DNA of 64,000 nucleotides from Parafrigoribacterium mesophilum (GTDB lineage: Bacteria > Actinomycetota > Actinomycetes > Actinomycetales > Microbacteriaceae), in NCBI RefSeq assembly GCF_039652555.1, contig NZ_JBDJAF010000001.1, forward strand, positions 186,001 to 250,000, in the 5' to 3' direction. Of the stretch, positions 9,291 to 18,089 are shown piece after piece. A program made the position numbers and the translations under genes. The number at the start of each line of letters is the position of its first letter. Position 1 is the stretch's first letter. The notes beneath the pieces were generated by a model, which saw nothing but the letters and a program-made list of their open reading frames with translations, was not told the origin of the DNA and made no database searches.

Positions 9291-9365
9291 CACAACCATC
9301 GCACCAACGAACCATCGCACCAACGAACCACTGCACTGACGAACTACTGCATTACGAACCATTGG
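9291..9365. repeat. Five-copy tandem repeat, 16-bp period, upstream of ATP-grasp gene
   Basis: A unit close to CAACGAACCATCGCAC repeats with ACCA/ACTA cores at 9295, 9311, 9327, 9343 and 9358. The array ends against the GGGAGA Shine-Dalgarno of the next gene, so it probably lies in the 5' leader. The remainder of the 230-nt gap (9149-9290) shows only a weak TACGCT -10-like element at about 9258. Confidence 0.8.
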
Positions 9366-9378
9366 GAGACATACCACT

Positions 9379-10401
9379 GTGACTGTGAAGGGCCTTGGCC
9401 TGAAGACCCGCCTGCGCTACCTCACCGAACGGGTCCGCGGTTTCGACGCAGGCTCTCTCATCACGCGGGCCCGTGAGGTTGCCACGGCGCACCACAAGCC
9501 GCTCCCGGCGGTGGTCGTGGACATGCTGTGGTCGGCGGCGTTCCGCAACACCGCCTTCCAGGACTACGTCGACTTCGACTTCGTGATCCTGAACCGCGCA
9601 GAGCGCGCCACGTTCATGACGCATTCCCTCTCCAATCACATCGCCATGAAGTTCGACCACCCGGACTTCCGCTCGCAGTTCCACGACAAGCTCGAGTTCA
9701 ACCACACCTTCGACGAATTCCTCGGCCGGGAGTGGCTCGAGGTCCGCACGGCGTCGGATGTTCAGGTGCGCGACTTCGTTCAGCGGCACGGCCGGGTCAT
9801 GGGCAAGGTGCCGTTCAGCGACTCTGGCCACGGCGTGCAGCGTTACGAGGCCGCCGCAGTCGAGGACTGGGACGGTTTCCGCGCCGATCTTCTCGCTAAG
9901 GGACAAACGCTGCTCGAGGAGTACATCGTGCAGCATCCGACGCTCGCGTCAATCTGCCCGGGTACCGCCAACACGACCAGGGTCACCACCTTCTTCGACG
10001 GTGAGAAAACCCACGTGCTGTCCATGGCTCAGAAATTCGGGCGGGGTGCCGCGAGCGATCAGCAGACCTATGGCGGCTTCTACACCATGCTGGACGAGAG
10101 CGGTGCATCCTGCGGCCCCGGTTATGACTCGCACGGCCACGTGCACACGGTGCATCCGGAATCCGGGGTGTCCATCGTCGACTTCAAGCTGCCGATGGTG
10201 CAGGAGCTCTACAAGTTCATGGACACGGTGACCAGAGTCGTCCCACAAGTGCAGTATGTCGGGTGGGACATCGTGATCGGCGAACGTGGGCCCATACTGG
10301 TCGAGGGTAACTGGGCGGCCGGCGTGTACGAGAACAAGCCGAGCGCCACCGGCATCCGCCGCGGCAGCCTGCCCCGGTTCCGTGAGGCGATCGGCTTCTA
10401 A
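9379..10401 (+). CDS. Sugar-transfer-associated ATP-grasp family protein
   Basis: A 340-residue protein with a GTG start and GGGAG about 10 nt upstream. The C-terminal two thirds look like an ATP-grasp fold of the sugar-transfer-associated type (PF14397-like). Visible motifs are G-K-V-P-F-S-D-S-G-H-G (nucleotide-binding strand/loop), L-E-E-Y-I, an N-T-T-R-V-T segment, and the metal-binding ending G-W-D-I-V-I...G-P-I-L-V-E-G-N, where Asp, Glu and Asn bind Mg2+. ATP-grasp enzymes activate a carboxylate as acyl-phosphate and join it to an amine. The actual substrate is not known. The gene lies between the fused racemase (divergent, 230 nt away) and a CofE-like ligase (convergent, 9 nt between stops), which suggests a role in peptide or envelope-precursor modification. 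Confidence 0.8.
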   Translation: MTVKGLGLKTRLRYLTERVRGFDAGSLITRAREVATAHHKPLPAVVVDMLWSAAFRNTAFQDYVDFDFVILNRAERATFMTHSLSNHIAMKFDHPDFRSQFHDKLEFNHTFDEFLGREWLEVRTASDVQVRDFVQRHGRVMGKVPFSDSGHGVQRYEAAAVEDWDGFRADLLAKGQTLLEEYIVQHPTLASICPGTANTTRVTTFFDGEKTHVLSMAQKFGRGAASDQQTYGGFYTMLDESGASCGPGYDSHGHVHTVHPESGVSIVDFKLPMVQELYKFMDTVTRVVPQVQYVGWDIVIGERGPILVEGNWAAGVYENKPSATGIRRGSLPRFREAIGF

Positions 10402-10410
10402 GCAGCCGTT

Positions 10411-11112
10411 CTAAGACCCCGCACGGATGATCCCCATCGGCGTGCTCTGATGACCTTGGCCGAGCGGGTTGTCGGCCAGAACTCGCTCCATGGTGCGGGT
10501 GCCTGCGCGATCCAGGGTTGACCCGATGACGTTGCCGCCGAGGTCGTTCATGTCCACGATGAGCACGTGCACCGGCGTGCGAAGCGCCGCCCGCAACTCG
10601 GCCGCCACTCGGTTCGGATGGGCCGGCGCGAGCACTACCTGCGAGTTGTACGGTGGGATGGTGCCGCTGGTCGGCCCGTCGATACCGCGGGCCTTCGGTC
10701 CGGCGATCCGGTAGAAGTCGCCGCGACGTCCGAACGCCTTGGTCACCGCCGCCACCGCGGTGGCCAGCAGGATCCGGGGTGTGCCGCACTCTCGCAGCGC
10801 CATTTCCATGGTCTGCGGCAGGCCGAGCCCGATGCCGTTCGGGGTCTTCGTGACGTAGTTCGACAGCAGCACAGCCAGCCGGCGCGGAGCGATCGACTCG
10901 ACCGGAAACGCGCGTCCCTGGGTGATGGCGACGATCTTCTCCGTGACGAAGAGGATGTCGCCGTCCTGCAGTTCGGAATCCGCGAAGCTGGTCACGACCT
11001 CGACGATGTCGTCGTCGGGTCCGATGAGCCTGGTCTTGATCGGGATCCTGAGGTAGGTGACGCCGTCCAGCTCGGTGTCGAGCTTCTTGCCTTGGTTCGC
11101 TTCAGCGACCAT
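10411..11112 (-). CDS. CofE-like (coenzyme F420:L-glutamate ligase family) protein
   Basis: A 233-residue protein of the F420-0:gamma-glutamyl ligase fold (PF01996-like). Recognisable segments are the N-terminal P-I-K-T-R-L-I, the G-D-I-L-F-V-T-E-K-I-V-A-I-T-Q-G motif (metal/GTP site) and T-P-N-G-I-G-L, then a central V-D-M-N-D-L-G-G-N-V-I-G stretch. The family head enzyme adds L-glutamate to coenzyme F420-0 in a GTP-dependent reaction. Many actinobacterial homologues lie away from F420 genes and their substrate is unknown. No other F420 genes are in this window, while an ATP-grasp gene and a racemase sit alongside. The start is supported by AAGGAG 9 nt upstream. rpoD follows upstream on the same strand, 46 nt away. 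Confidence 0.75.
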   Translation of the reverse strand: MVAEANQGKKLDTELDGVTYLRIPIKTRLIGPDDDIVEVVTSFADSELQDGDILFVTEKIVAITQGRAFPVESIAPRRLAVLLSNYVTKTPNGIGLGLPQTMEMALRECGTPRILLATAVAAVTKAFGRRGDFYRIAGPKARGIDGPTSGTIPPYNSQVVLAPAHPNRVAAELRAALRTPVHVLIVDMNDLGGNVIGSTLDRAGTRTMERVLADNPLGQGHQSTPMGIIRAGS

Positions 11113-11158
11113 CGCGGTGCGCTCCTTATCTGGCGGTCGGGCTGCTGATGGCCACCGG

Positions 11159-12490
<1,332 letters not shown>

Positions 12491-12711
12491 ACGGACACCT
12501 TTCAAATCGAATCGTCTGTCGTTCTCCTGGCCACAGTCCCCCCTCGCCAGGTTGGATCGATGTGCTGTGGCCGAATTCGGGCAGTACTAGGACCCATGTC
12601 AAGTCCTCGGCCGATGCGCACCAATGGTGCCTTCGTCCCCTACGGAAATGAACGGGTCCTGGGTCAATTATTGCATGCTTCAGCGGACACCCCCGCCAGC
12701 AGTGCAGGGCG

Positions 12712-14040
12712 TCATGGCCTACGCCGCCGCCATGCATTCACCAATGCAACCCACAACGGGCCCACCTCTATTCCCTCGTCATCGTAGAGTTTGCGCCGAG
12801 TGCGGCGGCGAGCGCGGACGAGGAACACCACTCCGGTTCCGATCACGAGGTATTGCACCAGGAACGCCACCCGGAACGAGTCCCAGGAGAACAGGTCGTC
12901 CGGAAGGCCCTGCCCGATCCGCACGTGATTCTGAAGATCCAGCAGAACGCCGATGAAAAACATCATGATGAAGCTGGCCAGGAACCCGCCGACGTTCACG
13001 ACGCCGTTGGCCGATCCAAGATTGCGTAGCGGATTGAACGTGCGCGCGAAATCGAATCCGATCATCGCCCCGGTGCCGCCGATGCCCATGGTGGTAATCA
13101 ATACCACCATCAGCCAGAACGGAGGAGTGCCAGGCCAGATCAGCACGACGCTCCACGCAACCCCGATGGATGCGACGATTCCCAGGACTACCGTCGAACG
13201 CCGCAGCGGGAATCGTGCGGAGAGGATTCCCAGAATGGGTCCGCTGATCAGCCCGACGCCCACGATGAGTGTGAGAAGCCCCGAGGCCAGCGCCGGACTG
13301 TATCCGAGCCCGCCGACCATGGCCGGGAAACCCCACAAGAGGCTGAATGCCGTGCCGGAGGACATGGTCACGAACACCGCCCAGAAGCCCAGTTGGGTGC
13401 CGGGGCTGGCCAGGCTTTGCCGCAACTGTCCGAGCACCGAGCGCCAGCTGGACGGATGCGCGACCACCGCGGACGGTTCGTGGCCGTCAGACAGCAGTAC
13501 GGAAACCAGCACGAACGCCACGGCCGACAGCGCTCCCGCGGCAACGAAGGACGTCGACCAGCCGACGTTGCGCAATGCCCACGACAACGGAACGGCCGAC
13601 AGCACCTGGCCGAGCGCACCGATGTTCCCGGTCCACTGGGACAGTTGCGGCAGGATCCTGCCGCTGAACCAGGATGCGAGCAGCCGGATCACCGAGATGA
13701 AGGTCATCGCGTCGCCCGCACCGACGAGGATCCGCCCGGCGATGGCGATACCGATGGACGGTGACAGCGCGAGCGCGACCTGACCGACGACCATGAACAC
13801 CGCTCCGGTGGCGATCAGGGATTTCGGCCCGACCCGGTCGAGCAACACGCCCACGGGGATTTGCAGACCGGCGTACACGATGATCTGCAGCACGACCAGG
13901 CTCGACAGCACCGACGCGGAGATGTCGAACCGATCGGCTGCCTGCACGCCGGCCACGCCGAGCGAGGTCCGCTGCAGTACCGCGATCACGTAGGCGAAAA
14001 GCGCCACGCCCCACATCAGCCAGGAGCGCGCGGAATTCAC
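12712..14040 (-). CDS. MFS transporter
   Basis: A 442-residue major facilitator superfamily permease with about 12 hydrophobic segments. An L-D-R-V-G-P motif sits between the second and third helices, the usual MFS motif A position. The first half includes G-R-I-L-V-G-A-G-D-A in helix 4. The second half ends with an Arg-rich cytoplasmic tail (R-A-R-R-R-T-R-R-K-L). The start is a GTG with a weak ribosome site; an ATG at residue 9 is an alternative. The substrate cannot be deduced. The closest general resemblance is to metabolite/nitrate-type or drug-type MFS proteins annotated only as MFS in actinobacteria. It reads towards rpoD with about 220 nt between, so it is probably its own unit. Confidence 0.85.
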   Translation of the reverse strand: MNSARSWLMWGVALFAYVIAVLQRTSLGVAGVQAADRFDISASVLSSLVVLQIIVYAGLQIPVGVLLDRVGPKSLIATGAVFMVVGQVALALSPSIGIAIAGRILVGAGDAMTFISVIRLLASWFSGRILPQLSQWTGNIGALGQVLSAVPLSWALRNVGWSTSFVAAGALSAVAFVLVSVLLSDGHEPSAVVAHPSSWRSVLGQLRQSLASPGTQLGFWAVFVTMSSGTAFSLLWGFPAMVGGLGYSPALASGLLTLIVGVGLISGPILGILSARFPLRRSTVVLGIVASIGVAWSVVLIWPGTPPFWLMVVLITTMGIGGTGAMIGFDFARTFNPLRNLGSANGVVNVGGFLASFIMMFFIGVLLDLQNHVRIGQGLPDDLFSWDSFRVAFLVQYLVIGTGVVFLVRARRRTRRKLYDDEGIEVGPLWVALVNAWRRRRP

Positions 14041-14073
14041 CTCAGCGGATCTTCGAAACGGTCCGGTGTGCCG

Positions 14074-15000
14074 TCAGACCGCGCGCGGGTCATCGTCGCC
14101 GCCACGCCGAAGCGCCAGGAATTTCTCCAACTCCGCGGCAATCTCGTCGGCCGTCGGCAGCGCGCCATCCTCGTCGGTCAGCGGGGACCGTAACGGATTG
14201 CCGGCCATGTACGAATCGTGCCGTTCCTCGAGCGCGCCGACCAGCCGCGCCAACTCCTGGTTGCTTTCGACCTGACTGTCGATCTTCTGGGTGAACTCCC
14301 GGCCTTCGGCTCGCAGCGGCTCGGTGGCGAAAATGAGTCCGGTGGCCGCGCTGATACTCTCCAGCGCCTTGACCGCGACATCGGGATATTCGGTGTCGGA
14401 AAGATAATGAGGAACCAGAAGCACGAATCCGGTGACCGAGTGCCCGATCTCCTGAAGCCGGTACTCGACCAAGTGCAACACATTCGCCGGAACTTGAGTG
14501 TGCGGCTTCCACACCGACATGGTGTCGATCAATTCGGAGCGGTTGCCGCTCACCGTCACGTTGATCGGGCGGGTGTGCGGTACGGGCATCGGGATGGCGT
14601 GCACCCAGGTGACCGACTTCACCGCGAATCGCTCGACCAACTGCAGCACAGCCGCGGTGAAACGGTCCCACTGGAAGTCCGGCTCGAACCCGGTGAGCAG
14701 CAGGAACGGCTGACCGACCTCGTCGTTGGCGAGGTACAGCGCCAGGGTCGCCGGCTGGTAATCGGTGAGGTGGTCTTGGTCGAAATAGATGATCGGCCGC
14801 CGGGCACGGTAATCCAGCAGGATGTCCGCGTCGAAGGTGGCCAGCAATCGGGTGGTCAGGGTCGCGTGTAAGGAGTCGGTGAACTGCGACACGGCCGCTC
14901 CCGCGTCGGCGAACCCGGTCAGTCCGGCGACGAGATGGAGCCCTTCCGGGACGTCGGCGACGTCCGGGGTGAGCTGATACAGGCCGGCAGGATCTTGCAT
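14074..15000 (-). CDS. PAC2 family protein
   Basis: A 308-residue protein of the PAC2 (proteasome assembly chaperone 2-like) family. The N-terminal half has the typical G-L-T-G-F-A-D-A-G turn, a D-Y-R-A-R-R-P-I-I-Y segment and L-L-T-G-F-E-P-D-F-Q-W. The middle carries I-P-M-P-V-P-H-T-R-P. A C-terminal extension (E-F-T-Q-K-I-D-S-Q-V-E-S-N-Q-E-L-A-R-L-V) predicts a coiled helix. The biochemical role of actinobacterial PAC2 proteins is not established. The gene sits next to lpdA-sucB on the opposite strand with a 177-nt divergent gap that must hold promoters for both. Confidence 0.85.
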   Translation of the reverse strand: MQDPAGLYQLTPDVADVPEGLHLVAGLTGFADAGAAVSQFTDSLHATLTTRLLATFDADILLDYRARRPIIYFDQDHLTDYQPATLALYLANDEVGQPFLLLTGFEPDFQWDRFTAAVLQLVERFAVKSVTWVHAIPMPVPHTRPINVTVSGNRSELIDTMSVWKPHTQVPANVLHLVEYRLQEIGHSVTGFVLLVPHYLSDTEYPDVAVKALESISAATGLIFATEPLRAEGREFTQKIDSQVESNQELARLVGALEERHDSYMAGNPLRSPLTDEDGALPTADEIAAELEKFLALRRGGDDDPRAV

Positions 15001-15177
15001 GCTTTAACTCTAATCTGGCTCGCCGCCGAATAGCCTGCCCCACGGCGCCCGCGGTCAAGCCTGTAGCGAACATCGCTCGTAGTAAGGTCTTTGTGGCAAG
15101 AAAAACTTGGCCAGGACCGGCTCAGGCACTGTGTGCCGCCGATCCCACAGATCCTCAACACTTAGGGAGTTTGCCGG

Positions 15178-16554
15178 ATGTCGCAACAGAATTTTGACAT
15201 TGTGATCCTCGGCGGCGGCAGTGGCGGATACGCCGCGGCTCTCCGCGCCAGTCAGCTGGGCTTCTCTGTCGCGCTCATCGAAAAGGGCAAGCTGGGCGGC
15301 ACGTGCCTCCACGTCGGATGTATTCCGACCAAGGCGCTGTTGCACTCCGCAGAAGTCGCAGACGTGACTCGCGAGTCGGCGAAGTACGGTGTCACTTCGG
15401 ACTTCCACGGCATCGACATCGCGGCCGTCACGACGTACCGCGAGGGCATTGTCTCCGGCAAGTACAAGGGTCTGCAGGGTCTGATCAAGTCCCGCGGCAT
15501 CACTGTGATCGAGGGCGAGGGCAAGCTCGTCTCCTCCACGACCGTTCAGGTCGGCTCGGACACCATCACCGGCAAGAACGTGGTTCTCGCGACCGGTTCC
15601 TATTCCAAGACGCTGCCAGGGTTGGAGATCGGCGGCCGCGTCATCACGTCTGAGCAGGCCCTCGAACTCGACTTCGTACCGAAAAAGGTCGCGGTGCTCG
15701 GCGGCGGCGTCATCGGCGTGGAGTTCTCGAGCGTGTGGCGGTCGTGGGGAGCTGAGGTCACCATCATCGAGGCCCTGCCGCACCTCGTCCCGAACGAAGA
15801 CGAGTCGGTGAGCAAGCAGTTCGAGCGCGCGTTCCGCAAGCGCGGCATCGACTTCAAGATCGGTGTCCGGTTCAAGAGCGTGACTCAGAACGACTCCGGC
15901 GTCGTCGTCACTCTGGAGAACGGCGAGACCGTTGAAGCGGAACTTCTGCTGGTCGCAGTAGGCCGCGGGGCATCCACCGCGGGGCTCGGGTTCGAAGAGG
16001 CCGGCATCACCGTCGACCGTGGCTTCGTCATCACCGACGAACGACTCGCGACGAACATCCCCGGTGTCTATGCCGTCGGTGACATCGTTCCCGGCCTGCA
16101 GCTGGCGCACCGTGGATTCATGCAGGGCATCTTCGTGGCTGAGGAGATTGCCGGCCTGAACCCTGTCGTCATCTCCGACGCGAATATTCCCAAAGTCACA
16201 TACTCCAACCCCGAGGTGGCCTCGATCGGCCTCTCTGAAGCCAAGGCGAAGGCGCAGTACGGTGACGACAAGGTGACCAGCTACGACTACAACCTCGGTG
16301 GAAACGGCAAGAGCGCGATCCTCGGCACAACCGGGTCAGTGAAGATCGTGCGGGTCAACGATGGCCCGGTGGTCGGTGTCCACATGATCGGCGCGCGCGT
16401 CGGTGAGCTCATCGGCGAAGCGCAGTTGGCCGTGAACTGGGAAGCGTACCCGGAGGACATCGCTCCGCTGATCCACGCGCATCCGACGCAGGACGAGGCA
16501 CTGGGTGAGGCCTTCCTGGCCATTGCGGGCAAACCGCTGCACTCCGCCTCTTGA
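15178..16554 (+). CDS. lpdA: Dihydrolipoyl dehydrogenase (E3)
   Basis: The 458-residue flavoprotein that reoxidises dihydrolipoamide in 2-oxo acid dehydrogenase complexes. FAD-binding G-G-G-S-G-G-Y starts near residue 12. The redox disulfide is Cys43/Cys48 in G-G-T-C-L-H-V-G-C-I-P. A second Rossmann motif (G-G-G-V-I-G-V-E) binds NAD. The C-terminal interface contains H-A-H-P-T-Q-D-E, the catalytic His-Glu pair. GGGAG lies 8 nt before the ATG. sucB follows 56 nt downstream on the same strand with its own strong ribosome site, so the E3 and E2 of the 2-oxoglutarate dehydrogenase system are probably co-transcribed. Confidence 0.96.
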   Translation: MSQQNFDIVILGGGSGGYAAALRASQLGFSVALIEKGKLGGTCLHVGCIPTKALLHSAEVADVTRESAKYGVTSDFHGIDIAAVTTYREGIVSGKYKGLQGLIKSRGITVIEGEGKLVSSTTVQVGSDTITGKNVVLATGSYSKTLPGLEIGGRVITSEQALELDFVPKKVAVLGGGVIGVEFSSVWRSWGAEVTIIEALPHLVPNEDESVSKQFERAFRKRGIDFKIGVRFKSVTQNDSGVVVTLENGETVEAELLLVAVGRGASTAGLGFEEAGITVDRGFVITDERLATNIPGVYAVGDIVPGLQLAHRGFMQGIFVAEEIAGLNPVVISDANIPKVTYSNPEVASIGLSEAKAKAQYGDDKVTSYDYNLGGNGKSAILGTTGSVKIVRVNDGPVVGVHMIGARVGELIGEAQLAVNWEAYPEDIAPLIHAHPTQDEALGEAFLAIAGKPLHSAS

Positions 16555-16610
16555 TGCGCTGCGCGTCAAACTAAGCTAGACACAGCGAACAGCCTAAAGG
16601 AGCAAACCTC

Positions 16611-18062
16611 ATGAGCGAATCCGTCAACCTCCCGGCACTCGGCGAGAGTGTCACGGAAGGCACGGTGACCCGCTGGTTGAAAAGCGTGGGTGACCGTGTG
16701 GAAGTGGACGAGCCCCTGGTCGAGGTGTCCACCGACAAGGTGGACACTGAAATCCCCTCGCCCATTGCCGGAATCATCGAGGCGATCCTCGTCGCCGAGG
16801 ACGAGACGGTAGAAGTTGGTACCGCGCTCGTCACCATCGGCGACGGCAGCGCGGGCGGAGCCCCTGCCGCCCCCGACGAGGAACAGGCACCCGCCGAACC
16901 GGCACCCGCGCCGGAAGCTGCGGCGGAACCGGAAGTTGCCCAGCAGACAGCCCCCGCGGCTGAGCCGGAAGCTGCTCGGCAGGCCGCTCCTGCGCCAGAG
17001 CCCGCAGCCGTTCCCGAGCCGGCTGCTGCCGAGGAGCCGGCACCGGCAGAACTGCACGACGAGCAGCCCCAGGTCCCGGCGCCGACGGTGCCGTCCACTG
17101 AAGCTGCGCAGCCGCCCGCCGCCCCGATGCCGGCGGCGGAAGCCACTCCCCGTGCCGAAACTCGCGCGTCCGGCGCCCACGCCGGGGGCGGCTACGTCAC
17201 TCCCCTGGTGCGCAAGCTGGCGCACGAGCACGGGGTGAATCTGGCGACAGTGTCGGGCAGCGGCATCGGCGGACGAATCCGCAAGCAAGACGTTCTCGAC
17301 GCCGAGCGCCCCGCCGCGACGGCACCAGTACCGGCACCGGTTTCGCCGCTGCGAGGTACCACGGTCCCGATGTCGCGCCTGCGCAAGGTGGTCGCGGAGC
17401 GTGCCGTGCTCTCGATGCAGGCTTCCGCGCAGCTCACCACGGTCGTGGAAGCCGACGTCACCCTCATTGCTCGGCTCCGCGATCAGGTGAAGGATCAGTT
17501 CGAAGACAAGACCGGTGTGAAGCTCAGCTTCCTGCCGTTCTTCACCCTCGCGGCCGCTGAAGCACTCAAGGCCTTCCCCGTGGTCAACGCCACGATCGAG
17601 GGCGAGAACATCGTTTACCCGGCACACGAGCACATCAGCATCGCCGTCGATACCGATCGCGGTCTGCTGACCCCGGTCATCCGGAACGCGTCGGATCTCG
17701 ACCTCGCCGGCATCGCCACCCAGATCGCCGACCTGGCCGACCGCACCCGGAACAACAAGCTGGGGCCGGATGAGCTCGCCGGCGGAACCTTCACCGTGAC
17801 GAACACCGGCTCTCGTGGCGCGTTGTTCGACACTCCCCTCGTGTTCCTGCCCCAGTCCGCCATCCTCGGCACGGGCCGCGTCGTCAAGAAGCCCGTCGTG
17901 ATCTCGGACAACGGCATGGACGCGATCGCGATTCGGTCCGTGGTTTCCCTGGCACTGTCCTACGACCACAGGGTCGTCGACGGTGCTGATGCGGCGCGCT
18001 TCCTGGTTGCGGTCAAAGATCGGTTGGAAGGCGGAGACTTCGCGGGCAACCTCGGAGTTTGA
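16611..18062 (+). CDS. sucB: 2-oxoglutarate dehydrogenase E2, dihydrolipoyl succinyltransferase
   Basis: A 483-residue E2 acyltransferase. It has one N-terminal lipoyl domain with the lipoylated lysine K43 in S-T-D-K-V-D-T-E. A long Ala/Pro/Glu linker follows (about residues 80-190). The peripheral-subunit-binding domain is at about 194-230 (V-T-P-L-V-R-K-L-A). The catalytic domain ends with D-H-R-V-V-D-G, giving His453 and Asp457. A single lipoyl domain is fewer than in many actinobacterial E2 proteins. AAAGGAG is 8 nt before the start. Its place after lpdA supports a TCA-cycle/2-oxo acid dehydrogenase role; E1 is not in the window. Pyruvate as substrate is the main alternative. Confidence 0.92.
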   Translation: MSESVNLPALGESVTEGTVTRWLKSVGDRVEVDEPLVEVSTDKVDTEIPSPIAGIIEAILVAEDETVEVGTALVTIGDGSAGGAPAAPDEEQAPAEPAPAPEAAAEPEVAQQTAPAAEPEAARQAAPAPEPAAVPEPAAAEEPAPAELHDEQPQVPAPTVPSTEAAQPPAAPMPAAEATPRAETRASGAHAGGGYVTPLVRKLAHEHGVNLATVSGSGIGGRIRKQDVLDAERPAATAPVPAPVSPLRGTTVPMSRLRKVVAERAVLSMQASAQLTTVVEADVTLIARLRDQVKDQFEDKTGVKLSFLPFFTLAAAEALKAFPVVNATIEGENIVYPAHEHISIAVDTDRGLLTPVIRNASDLDLAGIATQIADLADRTRNNKLGPDELAGGTFTVTNTGSRGALFDTPLVFLPQSAILGTGRVVKKPVVISDNGMDAIAIRSVVSLALSYDHRVVDGADAARFLVAVKDRLEGGDFAGNLGV

Positions 18063-18089
18063 ACCTCGCCAGGTATTTCCGGTCACCAC

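Noticed and set aside
16566..18089. 507-residue minus-strand frame opposite sucB
   Set aside because: Low-complexity Arg/Gly/Ser composition arising from the antisense of the Ala/Pro/Glu linker; sucB is certain.
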